A stretch of DNA of 5,362 nt from an uncultured Bacteroidota bacterium (GTDB lineage Bacteria; Bacteroidota; Bacteroidia; Chitinophagales; Chitinophagaceae): contig CAIJZF010000060.1 of assembly GCA_903825095.1 (NCBI GenBank), positions 1 to 5,362 of the forward strand. Reading direction: 5' to 3'. The notes beneath the pieces were generated by a model that saw only the letters and a program-made list of their open reading frames with translations, ran no database searches and was not told where the DNA came from. Below are positions 1-4,895 of this stretch, in pieces (position 1 is the stretch's first letter; every line of letters starts with the position of its first letter). The position numbers and the translations under genes are program-made.

Positions 1-57
1 AACAAACCATGTAAAAAAAAGTGCCCAGTATTTTTTTGTGTTTTTTTGCGCTTCCAT
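1..57 (-). CDS. 5' end of an unidentified gene, probably a membrane protein (runs off the left edge)
   Basis: Reading the minus strand from an ATG at 57-55 gives 19 uninterrupted codons to the window edge. The N-terminus has a short polar, basic stretch (EAQKNTKKY) followed by a hydrophobic, aromatic run (WALFFTWFV). That is the usual shape of a first transmembrane helix preceded by a positively charged cytoplasmic tail. A perfect Bacteroidota -7 box (TATATTTG, minus strand, 108-101) lies about 44 bases upstream of the ATG, which supports a real gene start and a leader of about 40 bases. The gene is on the same strand as the lipoprotein gene, 63 bases downstream of its stop, but probably has its own transcript. 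The family cannot be told from 19 residues. A signal peptide is an alternative to a membrane anchor. Confidence 0.6.
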   Translation of the reverse strand, partial: MEAQKNTKKYWALFFTWFV

Positions 58-75
58 TCTATTAATTTATAAATT

Positions 76-94
76 TTTAATTGTGGTTTAATTG
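76..94. repeat. Two 8-base direct repeats (TTTAATTG), 11-base period
   Basis: TTTAATTG occurs at 76-83 and again at 87-94, separated by TGG, so the copies are about one helical turn apart. They fall just downstream of the predicted transcription start of the left-edge gene, inside its leader. A repressor half-site pair is possible, but the sequence is very AT-rich and chance recurrence is quite plausible. Confidence 0.3.
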
Positions 95-100
95 CTGGCG

Positions 101-108
101 CAAATATA
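101..108 (-). promoter_or_regulatory. Bacteroidota -7 promoter box for the left-edge gene
   Basis: The minus strand reads TATATTTG followed by CGCC, an exact match to TAnnTTTG, the -7 element recognised by the Bacteroidota primary sigma factor. Transcription would start near 94-98, giving a leader of about 40 bases before the ATG at 57. No clear -33 TTTG is visible about 20 bases upstream, where the sequence is the A-rich end of the lipoprotein gene. The call therefore rests on the -7 match and its position. Confidence 0.5.
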
Positions 109-120
109 CCATTTTATTTT

Positions 121-543
121 TTATTTAGTTTTTTGGGGATAAGAATATTGCAAGTCTACTTTCCAGCCTTCTGGGGTAGCTACTACCATCATTTTTTGAG
201 CAATTTTGTCTAGTGAATTTTGATAATCGAAACTACTATGGGTGGAGTCAATACTACGAATCTCATTAATTTGAATTGAGGCCTGCCTTAATTGCTGCCT
301 TCCTTCCTTGTCTAATAAAAAATACTGGGCAGAAATGCTATCGAAAATGGCTTGATTTTGAGGGCTGGCTAATAGGTATTTTTTTGCTATTTTAAAATCC
401 CCCTTCATGCAGTTCTCAATATAATACCTGCCCCCATCAAGGGCGCTTTCTGCTTTCATTTCATCAGCCCCCGTATTGCAGGAGCTGGTCATAGCTATAA
501 GTGCAATAAATAAACTAAGCCTTGCTTTTATATTCTTAAACAT
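121..543 (-). CDS. Small lipoprotein, DUF4878/NTF2-like
   Basis: This is a 140-residue secreted lipoprotein of unknown function. The N-terminus (MFKNIKAR) is basic, followed by a hydrophobic core at about residues 9-18 and a lipobox-like TSSC with the lipidated Cys at position 22. It should therefore be anchored in a membrane facing the periplasm or the cell surface. The mature part is short: a helical segment with GDFKIAKKYL (48-57), a polar middle, and a C-terminal strand pattern ending in GWKVDL (126-131). This resembles DUF4878-type lipoproteins with an NTF2-like fold, in which an accumulation helix precedes strands ending in a 'W-K-V-D-L' motif; I assign that family from memory at moderate confidence. 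I chose the ATG at 543 over an in-frame ATG at 576 because the longer form adds 11 uncharged residues ahead of the signal peptide. The gene is divergent from pyrF. The lipobox has Thr rather than Leu at -3, which Bacteroidota tolerate. Confidence 0.75.
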   Translation of the reverse strand: MFKNIKARLSLFIALIAMTSSCNTGADEMKAESALDGGRYYIENCMKGDFKIAKKYLLASPQNQAIFDSISAQYFLLDKEGRQQLRQASIQINEIRSIDSTHSSFDYQNSLDKIAQKMMVVATPEGWKVDLQYSYPQKTK

Positions 544-546
544 AGG

Positions 547-554
547 CAAAGTTA
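547..554 (-). promoter_or_regulatory. Possible -7 promoter box for the lipoprotein gene
   Basis: The minus strand reads TAACTTTG, an exact TAnnTTTG match ending only 3 bases before the chosen ATG at 543. If used, transcription would begin at or next to the start codon, giving a leaderless message. No TTTG is seen at the expected -33 position (about 573-577). The box may be fortuitous, and the true promoter may lie further upstream. Confidence 0.3.
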
Positions 555-561
555 ATCCATA

Positions 562-593
562 ATTGGCATCTTGCATGCTTTTGGCTAAATTTG
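562..593 (+). promoter_or_regulatory. pyrF promoter (-33 and -7 boxes)
   Basis: The -7 box TAAATTTG at 586-593 matches TAnnTTTG exactly. A partial -33 element (ATTG, 562-565) lies 20 bases upstream, within the usual 19-21 base spacing. Transcription should start around 597-600, leaving a leader of about 14-17 bases before the pyrF ATG at 614. The leader is A-rich and has no Shine-Dalgarno motif, as is normal in Bacteroidota. Confidence 0.6.
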
Positions 594-613
594 CATTAGC
601 TTAAAAATACAGC

Positions 614-1417
614 ATGACAAAATCACAATTGGTAGAAGAAATAATAAAAAAGCAGTCTTATTTATGTGTAGGATTAGATTCCGATTGCGAGAAACTACCC
701 AAGGGTTTTTCAAAGGATGCTAAAGGGGTGCTGGAATTTAACAAAGCCATCATTGATGCTACAGCAGCGCACTGTGTGGGGTATAAAATAAACACAGCTT
801 TTTATGAATCCATGGGTGTGAAAGGTTGGCAGGCCATGGAAGAAACTTTAGCGCATATTCCAAGTTCACATTTTACAATTGCAGATGCAAAGAGAGGTGA
901 TATCGGAAACACTTCTGCACATTATGCCAAAACATTTTTTGAAATTTTACCTTTCGACGCCATTACAGTAGCTCCCTATATGGGCAAGGATAGTTTAGAT
1001 GCCTTCTTAGCGTATAAAAATAAATTCACCATTGTACTAGGGCTTACTTCCAATGAAGGCAGTCAAAATTTTCAACAACAAAAATTAAGTAGCGGAGAAT
1101 ATTTATACGAATCGGTTTTAGCACAAGTAGCTACCTGGGGAACAGCTGAACAAATTATGTTTGTAGTGGGTGCAACCAAAGCCCAAGAACTTGAAAATAT
1201 TAGATCCATTATTCCGCATCATTTTTTATTGGTACCTGGTGTTGGCGCACAAGGGGGAAGTTTAGCAGATGTAACTAAGTATGGCAAAAATGAATCGGTG
1301 GGTTTATTAGTCAATGCAAGTAGGGCTATTATTTTTGCAAGTGCTGAAAATGATTTTGCAGAAAAAGCAAATAGAGCTGCAGTCGCCTATGCTACCGAAA
1401 TGAAAGGGCTACTTTAA
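614..1417 (+). CDS. pyrF: Orotidine 5'-phosphate decarboxylase (type 2)
   Basis: This enzyme catalyses the last step of de novo UMP synthesis, decarboxylating orotidine 5'-monophosphate to UMP in the cytoplasm. The 267-residue length fits the long type 2 family found in Bacteroidota, Actinobacteria and Myxococcus rather than the roughly 230-residue type 1 form. Visible motifs, in order, are LDSD (21-24) at the first barrel strand; GYKIN (57-60 region) with Lys58; the signature DAKRGDI (91-97), which supplies the catalytic Asp91, Lys93 and Asp96; VAPYMG (119-124); GLTSNEG (143-149); the phosphate-binding loop PGVGAQGG (208-215); and NASRAI (234-239), whose Arg contacts phosphate. All active-site residues are present, so the enzyme should work. 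The ATG at 614 lies 21 bases after a good promoter box. The gene ends 5 bases from the convergent symporter gene. Confidence 0.96.
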   Translation: MTKSQLVEEIIKKQSYLCVGLDSDCEKLPKGFSKDAKGVLEFNKAIIDATAAHCVGYKINTAFYESMGVKGWQAMEETLAHIPSSHFTIADAKRGDIGNTSAHYAKTFFEILPFDAITVAPYMGKDSLDAFLAYKNKFTIVLGLTSNEGSQNFQQQKLSSGEYLYESVLAQVATWGTAEQIMFVVGATKAQELENIRSIIPHHFLLVPGVGAQGGSLADVTKYGKNESVGLLVNASRAIIFASAENDFAEKANRAAVAYATEMKGLL

Positions 1418-1431
1418 ACGAACTACTTTAA
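1409..1431. repeat. 9-base direct repeat spanning both convergent stop codons
   Basis: CTACTTTAA occurs at 1409-1417 and 1423-1431. The first copy encodes the last two Leu codons and TAA of pyrF. The second, read on the other strand (TTAAAGTAG), encodes the last Leu-Lys and TAG of the symporter. The whole convergent junction is this repeat plus 5 bases, and no terminator hairpin fits in it. Confidence 0.5.
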
Positions 1432-2601
1432 TAATTGTATATTTTCTCCTTCCGTTTTAGCTATAAATAAAGTAGCTGCACTATTGCCAATGATATTGGT
1501 TATAGCCCTGGCCTCACTCATAAATTTATCAATACCTAATAAAAAGGCCAACCCTTCAATAGGAATTTTTTGCAAGGTGGCTAGGGTAGAAGCAAGTACA
1601 ATAAAGCCACTTCCTGTAACACCCGCAGCTCCTTTTGAAGTAAGCATTAATATTAAAATCATAGTGACAAGTTCTGCTGTGCTTAATTGTACATTATACA
1701 ATTGTGCAATAAATATAACGGCCATGGATAAATAAATGGATGTGCCATCTAAATTAAATGAATAACCAGTGGGCACTACTAAACCCACCACAGATTTTGA
1801 GCAACCCATTTTTTCCAATTTATTCATAAGCGAGGGCATCGCTGGTTCTGAAGAAGAAGTCGCAAATACAATTAATAATTCTTCTTTGATATTTTTAATA
1901 AGTTGCCAAATGGATAAATTATAATATTTCAATAAAAGGCCAAGGATCAGAAAAATAAATAGGGCCATGGTTAAATACATGGTGCCCATTAATTTACCTA
2001 GTGGAATTAAACTTGCTAAACCATACTTACCTACCGCAAAAGCCATTCCTCCAAATGCTGCAATAGGGGCTAAATACATCACATATTTTAAGCCAATAAA
2101 AACATAATGCGTTACCCTGCCCAAAGCATGAATGTATTTTTCTTTTTTGTTTAAGAAATTTAAAATTAATCCTACTATAATGGCTAACACTAATATTTGT
2201 AAATTGGCATTGCTTTTTATAATACTCCAAATATGAAAATTTGGAGAAGCTGTATATTTTGAAGGGTCTTGCATTTGTATGCCTTCTTTACTAATGCTAC
2301 CAGGTTTTAACCAAAGAGCTACAATAACACCAATCGCTAATGAAAGGGTACTTACAATTTCAAAATACACCAAGGATTTTAATCCAATACGTCCCACTTT
2401 TTTTAAATCCCCCATGCTGGAAATTCCTAAGGTGACTGTTAAAAAAATTATGGGAAAAGTGAATATTTTAATAATGCTAATAAAGTATTTAGAAAGGGGC
2501 TCAAGGCGAAGGGCAAAGCTTGGCATATAAATACCTACTAATACGCCTGTTATGATGGCTATTAAAACATAAAAACTTAAATGGGTAATAATTTTTCGCA
2601 T
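1423..2601 (-). CDS. DctA-like dicarboxylate/cation symporter (DAACS family)
   Basis: This is a secondary transporter of the dicarboxylate/amino acid:cation symporter family, an inner-membrane protein that imports C4-dicarboxylates or acidic amino acids with H+ or Na+. The family hallmarks are in order: a first helix pair (10-62); the serine-rich hairpin TSSSEPAMP (248-256); GYSFNLDGTSIY (279-290); the second hairpin SKGAAGVTGSGF (322-333); and GIDKFMSEARAITNIIGN (356-373) followed by AKTEGE (381-386). The last motif is the DctA/DctP version (FMSExRAxTN). It has Ser where glutamate/aspartate carriers have the Asp of LDxxRT, and Asn in place of the Asp of the NVTGD motif. This favours a dicarboxylate such as succinate, fumarate or malate, probably proton-coupled, over aspartate or glutamate. 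At 392 residues it is shorter than E. coli DctA (about 428), mainly in the loops and C-terminal tail. The ATG at 2601 is preceded by an A-rich leader. Substrate is inferred; a glutamate carrier cannot be fully excluded. Confidence 0.88.
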   Translation of the reverse strand: MRKIITHLSFYVLIAIITGVLVGIYMPSFALRLEPLSKYFISIIKIFTFPIIFLTVTLGISSMGDLKKVGRIGLKSLVYFEIVSTLSLAIGVIVALWLKPGSISKEGIQMQDPSKYTASPNFHIWSIIKSNANLQILVLAIIVGLILNFLNKKEKYIHALGRVTHYVFIGLKYVMYLAPIAAFGGMAFAVGKYGLASLIPLGKLMGTMYLTMALFIFLILGLLLKYYNLSIWQLIKNIKEELLIVFATSSSEPAMPSLMNKLEKMGCSKSVVGLVVPTGYSFNLDGTSIYLSMAVIFIAQLYNVQLSTAELVTMILILMLTSKGAAGVTGSGFIVLASTLATLQKIPIEGLAFLLGIDKFMSEARAITNIIGNSAATLFIAKTEGENIQLLK

Positions 2602-2617
2602 ATTAATATTGTTATTG

Positions 2618-2625
2618 TAAATATA
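2618..2625 (-). promoter_or_regulatory. Possible -7 box for the symporter gene
   Basis: The minus strand reads TATATTTA, one mismatch (final A for G) from TAnnTTTG, ending 16 bases before the symporter ATG. No -33 TTTG is visible about 20 bases upstream. It is a weak candidate, supported mainly by its place in the divergent intergenic region. Confidence 0.3.
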
Positions 2626-2646
2626 CTTTTTTACTGCCGTTTGAGT

Positions 2647-2654
2647 TATCTTTG
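2647..2654 (+). promoter_or_regulatory. -7 promoter box for glutaryl-CoA dehydrogenase
   Basis: TATCTTTG matches TAnnTTTG exactly. Transcription would start around 2658-2661, leaving a leader of about 27 bases before the ATG at 2687. The upstream region has a T-run at 2627-2632 but no clean TTTG at -33. This box also shows that the in-frame GTG at 2654 cannot be the start codon of the message it drives, since that GTG begins at the last base of the box. Confidence 0.5.
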
Positions 2655-2686
2655 TGGGTGATTGTTTTAACGCTAAACTATTTTTT

Positions 2687-3871
2687 ATGGCAGTAAGAAC
2701 CGATTTATTTGAGTCTCCCGATTATTATCAATTAGATGAATTATTAAGTGAGGAACATTTAATGGTCAGAAAGGCTGTGAGAGACTATGTTAAAAAAGAA
2801 ATTTCACCCATTATAGAAGACTATGCTCAGCGTGCAGAATTCCCTACTCAAATTATTAAACAATTAGGGGATATGGGTTGCTTTGGTCCAACAGTGCCTG
2901 CAGAATATGGCGGTGGAGGTTTGGACTATATTAGTTATGGTATTATGATGCAGGAATTAGAAAGAGGAGATAGTGGTGTAAGAAGTACAGCCAGTGTGCA
3001 AGGTTCTTTAGTTATGTTTCCTATATATGCTTATGGTAGTGAAGCGCAAAAGAAAAAATATTTACCTAAACTAGCTTCTGGAGAATGGTTAGGTTGCTTT
3101 GGATTAACAGAACCTGATCATGGTTCTGATCCCTCTAGTATGCTTACCAATATAAAAGACGCGGGTGACCACTATATTTTGAATGGCGCTAAAATGTGGA
3201 TTAGCAATTCCCCCTTTGCACAAGTAGCGGTGGTATGGGCTAAAAATGAAGCAGGTGAAATTGTAGGTGTGATTGTGGAAAGAGGCATGGAAGGTTTTTC
3301 AACACCTACCACTCATGGAAAATGGAGTTTACGTGCAAGTGCCACGGGAGAATTGGTTTTTGACAATGTGAAAGTACCTAAAGAGAATTTATTACCGAAT
3401 GTTAAAGGACTAAAGGGGCCTTTAGGATGTTTAAGTAAAGCTAGATATGGTATTGCATGGGGTGCCCTTGGTGCTGCCATGGATTGTTATGATACCGCAC
3501 TTCGTTATAGTAAAGAAAGAATGCAATTTGGAAAACCTATTGGCGCCTTTCAATTGCAACAGAAGAAATTAGCTGAAATGGTTACTGAAATTACCAAGGG
3601 CCAATTAATGGTTTGGCGTTTAGGTGTTTTAATGAATGAAGGACGCGCTACACCCGCACAAATAAGTATGGCTAAAAGAAATAGTTGTGAAATAGCTACT
3701 CAAATTACAAGAGATGCTAGACAAATGCTAGGCGGTATGGGTATTACAGGTGAGTACTCTGTTATGAGGCATATGATGAATTTAGAAAGTGTTATTACTT
3801 ACGAAGGCACACATGATATTCATTTATTAATTACAGGAATGGATATTACAGGGTTTAATGCATTTAAATAG
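2687..3871 (+). CDS. gcdH: Glutaryl-CoA dehydrogenase (acyl-CoA dehydrogenase family)
   Basis: This is an FAD enzyme that oxidises and decarboxylates glutaryl-CoA to crotonyl-CoA in the breakdown of lysine and tryptophan, in the cytoplasm. At 394 residues it matches the mature family size. It has the N-terminal helical domain, the middle beta domain with GCFGLTEPDHGSDPSSM (136-152) and WISNSP (171-176), then SLRASATGE (214-222), KARYGIAWG (251-259), RMQFGKPIG (278-286) and MLGGMGI (347-353). It ends with NLESVITYEGTHDIH (365-379), whose Glu373 is the catalytic base. ELERGDSGVRS (90-100) keeps the Glu92 and Arg99 equivalent to human Glu87 and Arg94. Arg94 binds the glutaryl carboxylate, and the pair is typical of decarboxylating enzymes; these equivalences come from family knowledge, aligned by eye. 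The ATG at 2687 was preferred over an upstream in-frame GTG at 2654, which overlaps the promoter box. aroK starts 27 bases downstream. Confidence 0.92.
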   Translation: MAVRTDLFESPDYYQLDELLSEEHLMVRKAVRDYVKKEISPIIEDYAQRAEFPTQIIKQLGDMGCFGPTVPAEYGGGGLDYISYGIMMQELERGDSGVRSTASVQGSLVMFPIYAYGSEAQKKKYLPKLASGEWLGCFGLTEPDHGSDPSSMLTNIKDAGDHYILNGAKMWISNSPFAQVAVVWAKNEAGEIVGVIVERGMEGFSTPTTHGKWSLRASATGELVFDNVKVPKENLLPNVKGLKGPLGCLSKARYGIAWGALGAAMDCYDTALRYSKERMQFGKPIGAFQLQQKKLAEMVTEITKGQLMVWRLGVLMNEGRATPAQISMAKRNSCEIATQITRDARQMLGGMGITGEYSVMRHMMNLESVITYEGTHDIHLLITGMDITGFNAFK

Positions 3872-3898
3872 AATTGTTTTATAAAGAAAAACTGGGAA

Positions 3899-4417
3899 AT
3901 GGCTGCCGATAAAATATTTTTAATTGGGATGATGGGTTCGGGTAAATCTTATTGGACACAAAAAATGGCTAAGTGGAATAAATGCGTGGGCTATGATTTA
4001 GATGCCTTGATTGAAATGAATGAAGAAAAAACAATTGCCGAAATTTTCAATGAAGACGGGGAGGATCATTTTAGAAAAGTGGAGGCTAAAATTTTAAGAT
4101 GGTTTAAAGAGAAGAAAAAATTTATTATTGCTACAGGGGGAGGTACACCTTGTTTTCATGAGAATATGCATTGGATGAAAAAAGAAGGTATTGTGATTTG
4201 GTTAGACGAGCCAGTAGAGGTTTTAGTAAAAAGAGTGTCACCTGAAAAAAATCAACGCCCTTTAATTGCTAAACTAAGCGATACAGAAATTGCTGCATTT
4301 ATTGAAGATAAATTAGTAGAAAGGCATTCGTTTTATGCGCAAGCAAACTACCGATTAACCAGCGATCAAATCAATGAAGCCGGATTAAAAAAACTAATCG
4401 CAAAACATGCATCGTAA
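3899..4417 (+). CDS. aroK: Shikimate kinase
   Basis: This cytoplasmic enzyme phosphorylates shikimate with ATP to give shikimate 3-phosphate, the fifth step of the chorismate pathway to aromatic amino acids. The 172-residue length is typical of the family. Motifs in order are the Walker A loop GMMGSGKS (10-17); YDLD (32-35) with the shikimate/Mg-binding Asp33 and Asp35; HFRKVEA (57-63), whose Arg59 binds shikimate; ATGGGTP (78-84), the Walker B-like glycine stretch; the lid segment QRPL (119-122) with the ATP-contacting Arg120; and ERHSFYAQA (141-149), whose Arg142 is the conserved substrate-binding Arg of the ERxxxYxxxA motif. Nothing essential is missing. The gene lies 27 bases after the dehydrogenase on the same strand and overlaps the next gene by 11 bases, so it is probably co-transcribed with both. 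The leader is A-rich with no Shine-Dalgarno motif. The symbol aroK rather than aroL is by convention. Confidence 0.95.
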   Translation: MAADKIFLIGMMGSGKSYWTQKMAKWNKCVGYDLDALIEMNEEKTIAEIFNEDGEDHFRKVEAKILRWFKEKKKFIIATGGGTPCFHENMHWMKKEGIVIWLDEPVEVLVKRVSPEKNQRPLIAKLSDTEIAAFIEDKLVERHSFYAQANYRLTSDQINEAGLKKLIAKHAS

Positions 4418-4820
4418 AATATTAATACTCGGTTTATTTTTTTGCTTATTAGCGGTTCTATTAGGCGCCTTTGGAGCACATGCCTTAAAAGCATTGGTCA
4501 GTCAAGATAAACTTCAAATATTTGAAACAGGGGTGAGGTACCAATTTATGCATGCTATTGCACTTATTGCTTTATCGCTTTATGGATCTCAAAATGAGTA
4601 TAAGATGGGTGAGCAAAAAGCAATTGGTTGGTCGGCTCATTTTTTTCTCATAGGCATTTTCTTATTTAGTGGTTCCTTGTATTTATTAACGCTGCTCTCT
4701 ACAACAAGCTATCCACTTGCCCGTTTCTTAGGACCTATTACACCCTTGGGGGGACTTTGTTTTATATTGGGTTGGACTATTTGGTTAAGGGTGGTTTTCC
4801 TTCATAAAGTGGATAAGTAG
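4407..4820 (+). CDS. DUF423 family membrane protein (YgdD/TMEM256-like)
   Basis: This is a 137-residue inner-membrane protein of the DUF423 family, whose biochemical role is not known. Four hydrophobic helices are visible at about residues 4-26, 44-60, 74-97 and 109-130. Family signatures are GAFGAHALK (20-28) at the end of the first helix, FETGVRYQFMHAIAL (39-53), LFSGSLYLL (86-94) and GPITPLGGLCFILGW (109-123). Length and order match the family, and it appears intact. The start ATG at 4407 lies inside the last codons of aroK, an 11-base overlap in a different frame, which suggests translational coupling to aroK. A short weak hairpin follows the stop codon. Pairing with aroK is probably simple operon neighbourhood rather than a functional link. 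Confidence 0.92.
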   Translation: MHRKILILGLFFCLLAVLLGAFGAHALKALVSQDKLQIFETGVRYQFMHAIALIALSLYGSQNEYKMGEQKAIGWSAHFFLIGIFLFSGSLYLLTLLSTTSYPLARFLGPITPLGGLCFILGWTIWLRVVFLHKVDK

Positions 4821-4834
4821 GCCTGCTTGTTTTC
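4815..4834 (+). terminator. Weak candidate hairpin at the end of the DUF423 gene
   Basis: AAGTA (4815-4819) can pair with TGCTT (4824-4828), including one G-U pair, around a GGCC loop, followed by GTTTTC. The stem is only five pairs and the T-run is short and interrupted, so it would be a poor intrinsic terminator. It overlaps the TAG stop of the DUF423 gene. It is the only hairpin I saw between this gene and ftsK. Confidence 0.25.
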
Positions 4835-4882
4835 AATTTTACACATTTGTTCAAATTCCTTTTTCGTCCTATGCAGATAACT

Positions 4883-4890
4883 TATATTTG
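4883..4890 (+). promoter_or_regulatory. ftsK -7 promoter box
   Basis: TATATTTG is an exact TAnnTTTG match ending 5 bases before the ftsK ATG at 4896. A T-rich block (TTTTT, 4860-4864) sits where the -33 TTTG would be but lacks the G. Transcription would start at about 4894-4897, at or beside the start codon, implying a leaderless or nearly leaderless ftsK message. Confidence 0.5.
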
Positions 4891-4895
4891 TTACC

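Noticed and set aside
64..75. 12-base perfect palindrome AATTTATAAATT
   Set aside because: It is composed only of A and T in a very AT-rich leader, so it is expected by chance. It has no GC stem for a terminator.
1484..1735. 83-codon plus-strand open frame
   Set aside because: It lies wholly antisense to the symporter gene, whose family motifs are intact. Its translation shows no recognisable domain, and it has no promoter box of its own.
2027..2230. 67-codon minus-strand open frame
   Set aside because: It is a different frame within the symporter gene on the same strand. It is rich in Cys, Tyr and Lys with no coherent pattern, as expected from an out-of-frame reading of AT-rich DNA.
2279..2530. 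83-codon plus-strand open frame
   Set aside because: It is antisense to the N-terminal third of the symporter, with no family resemblance.
3869..3876. TAGAATTG as a promoter box for aroK
   Set aside because: It has one mismatch to TAnnTTTG, overlaps the stop codon of the dehydrogenase and has no -33 element. Co-transcription with the upstream gene explains aroK expression better.
4845..4856. Inverted repeat ATTTG-TT-CAAAT upstream of ftsK
   Set aside because: The arms are only five bases and AT-rich, and the spacing is too tight for an RNA hairpin. It could be an operator, but nothing else supports that.
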